Assembly (NCBI GenBank): GCA_963682055.1 | Contig: OY821751.1 | Span: 15,252,001-15,316,000, forward strand | Source: Primula veris | Lineage: Eukaryota; Streptophyta; Magnoliopsida; Ericales; Primulaceae | Direction: 5' to 3' | Length of the DNA: 64,000 bases | Part shown: positions 1 to 12,100 of the stretch, one piece after another | Layout of the letters: each line of letters begins with the position of its first letter | How positions within the stretch are numbered: position 1 is the stretch's first letter | Program-made: the position numbers and the translations under genes | The notes under the pieces: generated by a model | What the model was told of the DNA's origin: nothing | The model's input: the letters and a program-made list of their open reading frames with translations, nothing else | The model's database searches: none

Positions 1-905
1 CTATATGGATTAATATAATCCGAGCGGATGTGGTATACCCGCCTATGTGAGTACTTGACCAACTTGGGATACTTGAACAAGTATTATGCCCTTGCGTGTT
101 TTATTATGCGATCCATTTTTTGATTTGCCTTCGAGATGAAGGATCTTGGGAAGACACGGTAGTGACTCGGCCTGATGATCAAGTCCCGTAAAAATTGAAT
201 CTAAGTCCATGATTCATACTACACCCAGAAGGTGTTATGACGTTTTAGTCATTATGATGCTAAGTCGTCAGATTCTACCATGATCGTTCGATCACTAGAC
301 AATGATATAGACCCAGTCCATCCCTGATGAGACAATGAAGAGATATTGAATCATGATGTTCATATCTAAGTACAATAAGCACATCATTGTACTTGGTCTA
401 ATGTGCTAGGACGAACATCTCGTCTGCTGTGAATGGTATAGCTCGACACAGCATCGCTCTAACACGCTGCCATTGAAATGACATAAAAGACATTTTCCCA
501 TTACCTTAAAGTAATTGTGGATGAGTGCTTGTCTTATCCCATTTGCGTCATCGAGTGTACCTACCCCCTTCGGTATTCGAATTAACGCAACCCTTTTTCG
601 GTTATACCGATGCCGGTTACTTATCAGACCCGCATAAGGGATATTCCTAACATGGTCTGTCTTTACCATTAGGAATAAGGCAATATCTTGGAGGTCTTGG
701 AATGACTCCAAACGAATCACTCTGATCTACTCATGCTCTATGAGACGACTAGAGAGTGTATATGGCTTCAAGCTCATATTAGCCATATTTGAATTACATA
801 TGCTCTGTCTCACGATCCAGATAAAACACTTGTCTTATTTGAGGACAACTTGTTGTTATCGATCAACAGAGACATGACTAGATTATGCTATTTAGCATTT
901 CTTGC
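1..905 (+). pseudogene. Copia reverse transcriptase / RNase H relic
   Basis: Reading frame 1 begins with residues resembling the copia RT block YGLKQSGRMWYNRL, continues EYLTNLGYLN and then reaches FAFEMKDLGKTR. The catalytic YVDD segment that normally lies between these two blocks is absent, so part of the RT is deleted. A later block, STMIVRSLDNDIDPVHP (about 275-330), matches the conserved copia PMVVRSLD region. From about 730, LMLYETTRECIWLQAHISHI followed by LVLFEDN matches the copia RNase H segment around its EDN motif. Many stops interrupt the frame. The longest open frame here (406-720) is on the opposite strand and is not a gene. Confidence 0.75.
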
Positions 906-917
906 CGAAATAAATCT

Positions 918-1700
918 TCACATATGAAGTTTAAAAGCATCATGTCGAATGCTCATTTTATTCCACATTATATTTTCTTGCATCCAGTCGTGTGCAAGTA
1001 AATAAAGCATCATGTCGAATGCTTGTTTATTCGACATTATATTTTCTTGCATCCAGTCGTGTGCAAGTAAATGAAGCATCCAGTCGAATGCTCGTACTTT
1101 TTCTTGAAATATGAAATGCTTACACCCCGTCGTGTGCAAGTGAGGGGAAGCATCCAGGGGAATGCTTATTGCACTAATTACTACTTAGTCGAAATCCTCA
1201 CACCCTATCGTTTGCAAGTGAGGGGGAGCATCCAGTCGCATGCTCATGTACTCTTTTTGTCCTTAGACTAAGGTTTTTTCCCATTGAGTTTTTCTTGGCA
1301 AGGTTTTTAGTGAGACACGTTCCCATCTTATCTCACTTAAGATTGCCGAAATTAGGGGGAGTATCCTGTTGTATACTTCTTACCACTGTGTACTCTTTTG
1401 TCCTTCGACTAGAGGTTTTTTCCATTGGGTTTACTCTAGCAAGGTTTTGATGAGGCACCTGTTTGTTGGTTGATCCCCTAATACTACCACTGTTGCACTC
1501 TTTTTCCTTCGATCAGAGATTTTCCCATTGGGTTTGCTCTGCCAAGGTTTTGATGAGGCACACTGTTTTGTGGTTAGTTACTTACATGATATTTCGGCCT
1601 ATATCATTCGGCTACACAGTTTCTCCTAGGTACCGGTTTTGTCCCACACTGGGTTTTCCGGCCCTAAGGTTTTTATGTGTTTAGCACTGTGAATGAACTC
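918..1700 (+). repeat. Tandem-repeat 3' region with serial purine tracts
   Basis: Units of roughly 60-85 bp built around GCATCCAGTCGAATGC and CGTGTGCAAGT recur about five times between 918 and 1240. They are followed by three units of about 90-110 bp carrying CCATTGGGTTT and GCAAGGTTTTGATGAGGCAC between about 1265 and 1600. G-rich purine runs (GTGAGGGGAAG, GTGAGGGGGAG, TTAGGGGGAG) precede the final tract at 1743-1752. The same array occurs reversed at 19800-20480. Confidence 0.8.
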
Positions 1701-1752
1701 GACTCAGATCGACTGCATGAAGACGAAGAATTCAAGACGTCCAAAGGGGGAG

Positions 1753-1976
1753 TGTTGTAGGATATTATTGGACTATTGGGCCTTACTTATAGTGGGCCTA
1801 AGTTGGGCTTTCTATCTTATATAACCCTAACCTCTACTATATAAAGAAGGTTATGGTCCATTTGCATTCATACATTCTGATTAATAAAGTCTCCCTTATT
1901 GTTGTCTCTCATACCTCTCTCTATATCTATACATATCTCTATATATATCTATAACGAGCTAATATGTCACACAACA
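1753..1976 (+). repeat. Family-Z 3' LTR
   Basis: The LTR starts TGTTGTAGGATATTATTGG directly after the polypurine tract AAAGGGGGAG and ends in TGTCACACAACA. It matches, reversed, the two LTRs of the complete copy at 19504-19734 and 23624-23855. The 5' LTR of this copy is outside the window, so its target-site duplication cannot be checked. Confidence 0.9.
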
Positions 1977-2340
1977 AAGTTTAGTTTTTCAGATTTTATA
2001 TTTTTTACGTTCATACCTTAATCTTTTTACTCTTCATTCTTAATTTTACCTTTTTGTATACTTTTAATTTATATTTAATTTATTTTTTAATCAATTTTGA
2101 AACAGTGAAACTTTTGAGACGTGACTGCACGTGACATTATTGTTGTGTGTTTTTTTGGAGTTTGAAAGTCGTAATTGTCAAAATTGAGCGAAAAGGAAAA
2201 ATAAAAGTAAATCAAATACATTTTAATTAAAAAACCAAGATAAATAAATGAAGAAAAGATGGTAACAAAAGTTAAAAAAATCCGGCTTCAACGTGTTTAT
2301 ACTTTGAAAAAAATTATGTGGTTGTATTAATTATTTTGGT
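1977..2340. repeat. Unclassified AT-rich repeat, also at 16900-17310
   Basis: No coding sequence is visible. Segments such as TTTTTAATCAATTTTGAAA, a GTGAC..TTATTGTTGTG block, and TTTGAAAGT..AAAATTGA followed by A-rich purine DNA recur in the same order at about 16900-17310. The two stretches are therefore diverged copies of one dispersed repeat whose class I cannot name. Confidence 0.45.
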
Positions 2341-2369
2341 AATCACATACATTTGATACCGATTCCCTG

Positions 2370-2555
2370 CTAGATACGGCTCTCCATTGACTCTAAGTAT
2401 GAATTCATACGTTGCCATATGATTTGCTCCATATTCCACTCATTTACTTCCATTGACTTTGTTAGCAATTGCTGCAGCTGGTATACAGATACAGCCGATT
2501 CTGTAGCAGCGGGTGAACATGCCGTTGATGACCTCTTCCGTTTTAGTAACCTAGG
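2370..2555 (-). other. Orphan open frame, possible host-gene fragment
   Basis: On the minus strand an open frame of 61 codons without a start codon reads PRLLKRKRSS... and ends ...YLESMESRI. It is flanked upstream by ATAAGAAATTAG, which could be a 3' splice site, and stops at TAG (2370-2372). It has a basic start and an amphipathic-looking Q/L/E/W-rich body unlike the neighbouring retrotransposon. I do not recognise the family. It lies just beyond the truncated end of copia element A and could be a captured or residual last exon, or chance. Confidence 0.25.
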
Positions 2556-2613
2556 CTAATTTCTTATATGCTTTAATTATGACAGATAATTTGTATATAT
2601 AGGAACCTTCCGT

Positions 2614-5600
2614 TTACCTGAAGACAGGAGCATACATGTCAAAATAATCGACACCTTCCATTTGCCTGAAGCCTTTTACTACAAGTCTCGCCTTGTATTT
2701 TTCAATCGTGCCGTCAACCCTTAACTTCCTCTTGAAGATCCACTTGTGACCTAGGGGCTTACATCCTTTCGGAATATCCACTAGTTTCCAAGTGTGGTTT
2801 TGCATGATTGATTCAATCTCATTTTGAATAGCTTCTTCCCAATATTGGGAATCCGGTGTTGACATAGCTTGTTTATATGTCACCGGTTCGCCTTCAACCA
2901 TGAAGGTTAGGAAATCAGGTCCAAAGGAAGTTTCCTTCCTTGTCCTTTTGCTGCGTCGAGGCTCTTCCTCTTCCTCTGTCGGTTCACTTGCCCCCATATT
3001 TCCTTCACTGTTCAACTCTTCAGTTGGTACAGCTGTAGGTAATTTATGAGGAAAGATATCCTCAAAGAAAGAGGCCTCTCGGCTTTCCATATACGTATCT
3101 ACGTGCATATCGGGATTGTCCGACTTGTGTACGAGAAACCGATATGCACTACTATTATGTGCATATCCGATGAACACACAGTCCACCGTCTTAGGACCAA
3201 TTCTCATCCTCTTAGGAGTGGGAACTAGGACCTTTATGAGACAACCCCAAACCCGCAGTTTCTTATAACTGGGTTGATGACCTTTGCATAATTCATATGG
3301 AGTCTTTTATTGCTTCTTATGTGGTAACTTGTTTAAAACATAGTTAGCGGAAAGTATCACTTCCCCCCACATGTTCTGGGGTAACACAGAACTGATTAGC
3401 ATAACATTCATCATTTCCTTTAGCGTTCTATTTTTATGCTCAGCAACCCCATTTTGCTCGGGAGTGTATGAGGCTGTGGTTTGATGTATAGTGCCGTTTT
3501 CAGCGCATATCTGCTCAAACGGTGATTCAAATTCACCGCCTCTATCACTTCTCAATGTTTTAATTTTTCTATTGAGTTGATTTTCAATTTCGGTCTTATA
3601 AAGAGCGAATTTCTCTACTGCTTCGTCTTTACTTCTCATTAAGTAAACATAACAGTATCTAGTACAATCATCTATAAAGGTGATAAAGTACTTTTTCCCT
3701 CCTCGCGTTTGTATAAACTTTAAGTCGCATACATCCGTGTGTATTAGACCGAGAGGTTCACTTTCTCGTTCAACATGTTGAAACGATGATTTCGTTAATT
3801 TTGCCTCTACACAAATCTCACATTTGTGTTGCTTATTAAAAATGAAATTTGGTATTAGTTTTAGTGATATTAATTTCTTTAAAGAATTATAATTCACGTT
3901 ACCTAATCTACCATGCCACAAATGAAATGACTCAAATAAATACTCAAAATTAGAAATTTTATTGGCCTCTTGGGCAACAGTCATTACATCACTAGTGCTA
4001 GCCTCAGCTTTAGCACCTTTATTGGGAGAAGGTGTCCCTACGTTTAACTTAAACATGTCGTTGGTCATATAGCCACGGCCTACATAGACACCATTTTTGG
4101 TGATTACAATTTTATCGGATTCTAAGACTAGCTTGAACCCGTTCTTTACCATCACTGATCCTGATACCAGATTCTTACGGATATCCGGAACATGAAGCAC
4201 ATTTGTCAACCTCAGCTCTTTTCCCGAGGTCATCTTCATCACCACCATTCCTTTTCCTTCCACCTTGGAAGTAGCAGAATTTCCCATGAAGCAGCTTTCT
4301 CCCTCTACTGCCTCATAGGTCTTAAACATCCACTTTGTTGAGCAGATGTGGCTCGTGGCGTCGGTATCCAGCCACCACTCTTTGGGATTGCTCCCCACGA
4401 GATTCACCTCAGAGACCACAGCAGTAAAGTGGTCATCATCTCGTCCTCCCTCGGCCAGATGTGCCTGAGCTGGAGCTTTCCTCTTTCCCTTGCCCTTGAA
4501 GTTCTTCGGGGGGGGGGGGGGCTTAGGCTTAGCAGCGCCTTTATTGTCATAACAGTCCGCGACACGATGGCCGGTCCTGTTACACACAAAGCAGATTCCC
4601 GCAAATTTCTTTGCGACAACAACACTGCCTCCGGTGTCAAAACGTTTCCGTTTGACGTTGGAGCTTTCGACCACATTGGCCTTTGCCATCGGGATGACAG
4701 CACCACCGACTCTCCTCACAGAGCGACGGTTGCTCACCTCGATGTTGAGCTTCTCAATGAGCCCCTCCAACCTCATTTCCTTCCGCTTGTGCTTCAGGTA
4801 GTTTTGAAAGTCTTTCCATGACGGCGACAATTTCTCAATCATGAGTGCCACCTGGAAAGGCTCATTAATAACTAGCCCCTCAGCCTCAAGGCGGTGATAA
4901 ATCAGTTGGAGCTCCTCAACTTGCTCCATGACACTCCTGCTGTCAGTCATACGGTACTCGTGAAAGTTCGTGACAACAAATCTCTTTGTGCCAGCGTTAT
5001 TCACTTTGTACCTATTTTCGAGAGTCTCCCACAGCTCCTTTGCAGTAGTTTTGGGCTCGAAAACACTGAACAACGTGTCATCTAGAGCACAGAGGATATA
5101 GTTCTTGCATAGGTAGTCGGCATGTCTCCATGCCTCAACCGCAGAAAACGACTGCTCGTCCAGATCGTCCTCGTTTAGGACGGGAGCAGTCTCCTTGAGA
5201 AACCTGGTCAGATTCAGGGTCGTGAGATAAAACAGCATCTTTTGCTGCCAACGTTTAAAGTTGTCACCCCTGAATTTTTCCGGTTTCTCCAGATGAGAAG
5301 TCGGCAAAGTAGGCACAGCCGAATACATCGGTGCCTTGCCCTTGGCCGCAGCCTTGGCCGTGGCCGCTGCTTCGGCCTTGGCCGTGGCCGCTGCTTCGGC
5401 CGCAGCCTCAGCTTTGGCCATAGCATCCGCCATGGCCGCAGCCGTGGCGACCTCAGCCGCTGCAGCTACGTCATCGACGGTTGCCCCCACAATCGCATCG
5501 CCCCCAGTGTTATGGGCATCTCCACCAACCACTGGGTCATGCTCACTTCCGATAGGCAATTGAATAGGCGACGTGTTTGTCATCTGAAACGACAACACAA

Positions 5601-5622
5601 AACGTATGAGATACGTGTACAA
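2614..5622 (-). pseudogene. Copia A gag-pol polyprotein (truncated)
   Basis: A single long frame runs from 5622 (a second Met, starting MTNTSPIQ, lies at 5583) down to 2614, broken by one in-frame TAA at 3307-3309. Visible in order: an Ala/Lys/Glu-rich N-terminus (about residues 50-100), a copia gag region, a CCHC zinc knuckle CFVCNRTGHRVADC (about 342), a protease region at about 420, a GAG-pre-integrase region with LWHGRLG, an integrase core with HTD (about 626), TFIDD (about 645) and QNGVAE (about 727), and the RT N-terminus ending KGFRQMEGVDYFDMYAPV. The protease active-site motif reads LDTDATSH rather than D-S/T-G-A. With RT cut off, the product could not support transposition. Confidence 0.9.
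4508..4521. repeat. Poly-G tract (14 G) in gag
   Basis: A homopolymer of 14 G on the plus strand encodes part of a proline run (PPPPP) just after the gag zinc knuckle of element A. The corresponding site in element B is 29 G long. Confidence 0.9.
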
Positions 5623-5933
5623 TAAATTCTATAAACAAACACCAAAACTAATATTTGGGTTTGTAAAAGAATTAACAAACAAATAATAAAACTATACTTT
5701 TTACTCTTTTAAATATCAATACGGTTGATATTAAAAGGATTGAATGATTCTTATTGAATACCAATACGGTTGGTATCAACAAGATTCAAAAAACCAAAAT
5801 AAAACTGTTTGGAATTTTTCTTTGTAATTCAATTTCTAATATAATTTAGAATTGAAAACAAAAAAGCATTATTCCTATTTAAAATTATAATTGTATTAAT
5901 ACACGAAAGAAACAACAGAGTATCGGTTAAGAT

Positions 5934-7305
5934 TGTTGGTTTCCGTGTACGAAATAACAATTAACAATAATTAAAGGACTAAACAATAAATACACAAAAC
6001 CAGTGTAATCTTTATTAATTTCCAATTGGAATAGAAATTACCGATTAAAACATGTAGGTACTTAATAGTAAATAAAGCAAACGTTATCAGATTATTATTA
6101 ATTAATAATCTGATGTACTGAATTGCAATAAATAGAAACTGCCGGACTGGAAAGTATAAACTTAATAGCCGGACTGTTCTGATTGAAATTGAAATTACAG
6201 GACTGAATTGAAACTATACTAATTACTGAATTAAATTACAGAATAGTAATTACAGCAAAAAACAGAACTTTAAAGAAATTAAAGAAAGGTACACACAGAA
6301 TTAAAAGCTACAGCTAAGGACAGCAAATTAAAATACTGAAATAAAAAATACAAAAATGTAAATTGCTGAATTTTAAATAACAGAATTGAAATGGACAGAA
6401 TTAAAAGAAATTAAATTGGACAGAATTAAAAGACGAGGCTACTGTTTAACAGTATGCCCTTAACCGATATTCGCCCAACCACCTTGATGTTTCTGGTTGC
6501 GTTGGTGCTTCGATCCCAAGGTACAACGTCTCGGATGACTCGCCGGAAACTGGCGACGAGTCAAGGTCGAGCTGTTGGTGGGTGGTTCTCTCTGGTTCTA
6601 AAATGTAATGCTGATTTTGGAGAGATGATATATGCTACTGGTGCTTGATTTCAGAATGTATGAATGTTGTGACATGTGGGGGGTCTGCCTATTTATAGGC
6701 TTGCTGAGTATCTCATCCATTAAAGTCACTTTACTACTGTCAGTTTTCGAAATTCGAAACTGCAGTATTAACTTTGCAATGAATTCATATCAATTTTGCT
6801 GGAAGTTTTTTCCGAACAGGTGCACTTTTTCCGAACAGGCATGCTTTTTCCGAACTGGAACAGGCGCACTTTTTCCCGTCGAGCTGAAAACCCGACGAGC
6901 AAGCCTGCCCGACGAGCAAGCCCGCCCATGCATGGTACACAATACACACATGTGTATGTGGACACACTACTTAATATCCACATGGGATAACTTAGTATAT
7001 ATATTGTAAAAATCACTCATGATTTTCCAATGTGGGATAACCCTCATGGGTTAAATCCTATTTCTTTTCTCATTTTCCAGCATTGACTTTATTTTCTCTT
7101 TCGAGTACCAACCTTCGAGTCCAATTATTATTCACACCCTTCCTCCGAATAGGTCATGCGATATACCGTTGCGAAGCTCGTCGTACGAGCTACTCAAACG
7201 CTTTGAGTATGGCCTCAGAAAAACTGAGTAGTCGCATCGAAAATTGACTCAAATATGGTCCCTGACCACTTGGAACAACCATGTTTAAAAACATGTTTTC
7301 CTACA
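5934..7305 (-). repeat. Copia A 5' LTR
   Basis: On the minus strand the LTR starts TGTAGGAAAACATG (at 7305) and ends CCAACA (at 5934), about 1.37 kb. Both ends align with element B's LTRs (TGTTGGAAAACATG ... CAACA), and the inner flank ATCTTAACCGAT aligns with ATATTAAGCGAT in B. That inner flank is not an obvious match to the initiator-Met tRNA, so the primer is unclear. The first 5 bp outside are ATTTT; no matching duplication can be tested because the 3' end is missing. Confidence 0.8.
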
Positions 7306-8911
7306 ATTTTTCTAACAAGTATATATTAAATGGAGTGTTGTGAATATAGCTCGGATGGTGATTGTGACTTTCTTTTCTTTTGTTGAGTAGTTCGAAGTTT
7401 TACTGCACCTTTTTTTTCCTGTGCGCTTCACGGTTCGGAGAGTTCCAGTTCGCTTTTGAACAACCTTTCGCTTAAGCCCGGTTACAACAACCCCGTTTTG
7501 CACATTTATAGAATCAAACGGTGCCAATGAAATAGTTTCATCTTCTTTTCCCTTTCCCTTTCCCTTAGGAACCACACATTCATCAATAAATGAGTGAAGA
7601 TCAATTATTCGTTTACGAGCACCTTCATACATTTCGTTATTGCCACTACTTTCTACCACACGATGTGCAGCCCGCCTATATTCCAAATCCACTCTATCAA
7701 TATTTTTAATATTGCTCATCTCCGGAGATTGATCGACTACCTCTCTATGTTTGCTTTTAGCAGCTCTAGTTCACCTTTTTAAGATATATTTTTCTGGAAT
7801 TTCATCAATTTCCCACTCTTGCAATACTTTCAAAATATGAGCACATAAAAGTCCCCATATTTCGAAACGACAACATGTACAAGAAATTATCATTAATGTC
7901 GGATCAAAGTTTATCTTGTATAACTTTTCACCTTTCGTAGTCACTTGCGTAGCCATAATCACGGGTGGGTAATCAACAACTTCTTTCTTATCTAAACGAA
8001 CAAGTATCATTAACTCAAATTGCTTACTGAAAAGCTGAAATTTTTTTGGTGTGTAAATGGTAGAAGCTTGTTTCAACATGGAGGAAAACATGTTGAAAAA
8101 AACCATTAATCAATTTAGTGCATTTGGTGTAATTATAGTACACCACAAATTGTTATCTATGTCCCTTGAGTTCACTGGTTTGGGAAACGAGTAACTCCTT
8201 TTTGGAGAAGCTTTTGAGCTTTTAAATCCCGTTTTTGGAAAAGCTCTTGAGTTTTTTAACCCTGTTCTTGAACTTTTTGCCAGTTTGTAGTTGGTAGTAT
8301 AGTAGACAGACGAATAAAAAAATTGCAGGTTTGTGGGAGTGATTATCCCTTCCGTATTCACCAATTTAGGGTGAAAGTGCAGAAAATAAATAGAAAACAT
8401 GAATAAAAATAAATAGAAAACTAATAGCAAGTTAAACAAATTTTAACAATATGAAACTAACATCAGTAACATGAAGCCAATATTTAATAACATGAAAGTA
8501 GCAGTAACTAACATAGAAACGAAACACCTGTTCATACGGTGAGGAAATTTCTGTCGTGAGTAAAAGTCGATTATTAATTATTTTGATCTGACATCGGACA
8601 AAAACAAGTCGAAACCGTGGGAAAAAAATTGCATCGTCAGCCCACTTCCGGAGACATATGGCGGAGGATTATGGACTAACTGACAACTCATGGCTTCAAA
8701 AAACTTATAATCTAAAAAATCAGTTTTGTATCGCTTTTTTAAAAGATGTATTTGCCGCCGGAGCTCGTACTACACAAACTCATCAACATCAACAATATCG
8801 TTAACGCAACGGCTAAATTCTTGCATAAATAAATGTATATCGCCTTTCATAGCATTCTACCGACTCAAATTTTCCAAAGCATTTTGATGTTCGATTTGAG
8901 AGGAGATAAAA

Positions 8912-9128
8912 TGAGGTCAAAAAACTAGTAACAAAAATGATAGAAAAACATCACTTATTTATACTGAATTCGACATAAATGTAGGAAATGAAAGATTACA
9001 TAGTTTTAATTCCATGAACTCATGATCTCTAAAGACTTATAAAATGTAAATGATAAATCAATGATCTCTAAAAACTTATAAAATGTACATGCTAAATAAT
9101 AATACCAAACAACTTACTTTTTTCAACA
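8912..9128 (-). repeat. Copia C 3' LTR
   Basis: The minus-strand start is TGTTGAAAAAAGTAA at 9128 and the end is GACCTCA at 8912. It matches 13181-13468 but lacks about 70 bp near its inner end (the segment with AGAAAAGGGAAATAAC in the other copy). It contains a short internal direct repeat built on ATGATCTCTAAAAACTTATAAAAT. Confidence 0.85.
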
Positions 9129-9139
9129 CTCCCCTTTAA

Positions 9140-12100
9140 TATTCTTTGGTAACTCTGAGCATACTCCTCAATCTTCAAAAATCTTCGTATTTGAGAGCCT
9201 TCGTAAAAATATCCGCCAATTGATCTTGTGACCTCACGTACTTTACTTCAACATCCTTATTTTCAATACACTCACGAATAAAATGATAACGCGTGTTAAT
9301 ATGCTTACTTCGATCATGAAACACCGGATTTTTGGCAAGGGTAATCATAGACTTATTATCCACAAAACTTTCGTAGATTCATTTTGTGGCATCCCCAATT
9401 CGTTCAACAAATTTCGTAACCAAATCGCATGAAAAATACAAGAATTAGTGGCAACATATTCGGCTTCACATGTAGAAAGTGTCACAATTGGTTGCTTTTT
9501 CGAACTGCTAGTAAAAGCCGTATCTCCCATTTAAAAAACAAAGCCACTTGTACTTTTACGATCATCAATATTGCCTCCTCAATCGCTATTACTATAGCCA
9601 ACTCAAACGGTAATTTAATCCAAAATCAACCGTACCTTTTATATAACGAATTATTCGTTTTGCGGCCTTCCAATCCGACAAAGTTGGAGCTTCCATATAA
9701 CGGCTAATAAGATCAACTCCATATAAAATATCCGGTCGAGTAATAGTTAAATATTGTAAGCTTCCAACAAGATTCTTAAAAAATATCGGATCCACACTTT
9801 CACCCTCAAAATATTTTAATAATTTTGTAGCACAATCTACCGGAGTATTTATCGGCTTACACCCATCCATTTTAAACTTTTTAAGGATATTTTTTGCATA
9901 CCGTTCTTGCGAAATAAAAATTCCATTTTTATTTTGTTTAACCTCAATTCCAAGATAACCAGACATAAGACCAATATCCGTCATTTCAAATTCACGACTC
10001 ATTAACCTTTTAAAATCCTCAAATAACTTCGGATTATCTTCCGTAAAAATCAAATCATCAACATATAGGCAAACAATCAACACATAACCATTTTTATCAA
10101 TTTTCACATAAAGAGAATGCTCATGGGGACACGTATAAAATTATTTTATTGGAAATACTTATCAATTCTATTATTTCAAGTTGTTGGACCTTATTTCAAA
10201 CCGTAAAGCGCTTTTTTCAATTTTAAAACTTTATTTTCAAACCCCTTAATCTCCTAACCCAGTGGTTGTTGCAAATAAACTTATTCTTCTAAATTTCCAT
10301 TTAAAAACGCCGATTTCACATCCATTTAGTTTATTTTACAATTATTTTGGACGGTCAAAGAAAATAAAAATCTAATAGTTTCTAGATGAGCTACGGGAGA
10401 AAATACCTCATCAAAATCGATGTCGGCACTTTGGTTGTATCCTTTTGCGACCAACATTCCTTTATATTTTTCGATTTTTCCTTTTGCATTTTTTTTCTCT
10501 TTATAAACTCATTTAGCACCAATAGCTTTGTGCCCTTTCGATAAATCCGCCAACTCCCACGTATCATTTTTTTTATTATCGAGTACGTTTCCTCATCCAT
10601 AGCTTTTCTTCAAAATTGATTTTCCATCGCCTCTCCATAACCTATCGGTTCACAACCGGCAAAAAGACAAAATAGAGTAACATTATCAAGATTTTCCGTT
10701 ACCTCATATAACTCTTGCATAGTGCGGAAACGTGGCATTCTTTCGCTATAACTTTCGTTGATTGGGGATTGTGGTTGGACTTATGAGTGGGGTTATGGAG
10801 GTGGAGTAGCGAGCTCTTCTTCCATTTTGATTTGCTCTGAGTTGTCTTCCTTTTTGTCCCAATCCCATGTTCCCTCTTCATCGAACTCAACATCTCGACT
10901 AATAACAAATTTTCCATTTTCCGAATTATATAATTTATAGCCTTTCGCCCTCGAATCGTGACAGATAAATAGAAATTTTTCGCTTTTGTCGTCTACTTTG
11001 GACATTTTTTGATCCGGAATATGAGCATACACAATACTCGCAAAAACTCGTAAGTGAGAAATAATCGGTTTTGTTTCACTCCATGCTTCCTCGGTAGTTG
11101 TACCCCAAACACTTCGTGATGGAGAACGGTTCTATAAATAAACCGCACTATCCACGGGCTCGGCCCAAAACTCTTTCGGAACATTTTTACTTTTAAGCAT
11201 ACTACGAGCCATATTTAAAAGAGATCGGTTTCTTCTTTCAACGATCCCATTTTATTGTGGGGTATAAGGAACCGTCAAAGGACAAAAAATTCCATTTTTT
11301 TGGCAATATTTTTCAAAATCATTTGAGAGAAATTCTCCCCCTCGATCCGATCTCATAGAATTTATTTTTGTGGCCACTTTCATTTTCAACACGAGATTTA
11401 AATTTTTTGAAAGTATAAAAAACATCGGATTTTTGTTTCAAAAAATAAACTCAAGTCTTTCGACTAAAATCATTAATAAAAAGAGCAAAATAATTGCTTT
11501 TTCCAAGGAAACTTGGTTTAATAGGAACACAAATATCCGTATGAACAAGTTCCAATGATTTTTTAGCTCTTTTAGTCGCTTGTTTCGGAAAACTTTTCCT
11601 CGGTTGTTTTCCAAATAAACATGCCTCACAAAATTCATCAACATGATCAATATGAAGTAAACCTTTCACCATATTTTTACTATTCAACAATTTCAATCCA
11701 CCAATTTTAAGGTGTCCAAATCTCAAATGCCAAATTCATAATTTTTCTTTAAAACACGCTTTCAAACATTTAGCCCCACCATTTTGAATATCCAAAGAAA
11801 ACATTCTATTTTTCGACATCGGGAGTTTTACAACCAAATTTCTATTTGTATCACTTAATAAAATATTATAATTTTTCGAATGACTATCATCGCCCTTTTC
11901 CAAAAGTTATCCCAAACTCAAAATATTAGACTTCATATTTGGCACATAATAAATGTTCGAGATAAAATCATTTTCTTCATTTTTCAATTGGATTAAAACT
12001 TTTCCCTTCCCTTTCATCGGAATTTTAGATTTATCAACAAAATAAATATCCCATTTGCCATTTTATCAATTTTGGTAAAAATATTTTTATTACCACACAT

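Larger units (their letters stand above)
1..1976 (+). mobile_element. Family-Z copia-derived element, 3' part
   Basis: This is the 3' part of a Ty1/copia-derived element in plus orientation; its 5' end lies outside the window. In order it holds a decayed reverse transcriptase and RNase H, a tandem-repeat non-coding stretch, a polypurine tract (AAAGGGGGAG at 1743-1752) and a 224-bp LTR. The same order, reversed, is found at 19504-21180 in the complete minus-strand copy, which identifies the family and the LTR boundaries. The sense reading contains several stop codons, so the copy is dead. Confidence 0.85.
2600..7305 (-). mobile_element. Copia element A, truncated
   Basis: This is a minus-strand Ty1/copia element with a 5' LTR (5934-7305) and gag, protease, integrase and the start of reverse transcriptase, ending abruptly near 2600. 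Alignment with element B (33590-33620) holds through the RT start, after which unrelated DNA begins, so the remainder of RT, RNase H and the 3' LTR are missing. The LTR is related to those of element B but clearly diverged. The right edge lies 6 bp beyond the end of the FAR1-related reading frame. Confidence 0.85.

Noticed and set aside
406..720. 104-codon open frame on the minus strand
   Set aside because: It lies antisense to the copia RT/RNase H relic, which reads on the plus strand and matches the family-Z copy at 20690-21000.
5242..5625. Overlapping plus-strand frames rich in Ala, Arg and Gly
   Set aside because: Shadow of the GC-rich Ala/Lys-rich gag start on the minus strand.
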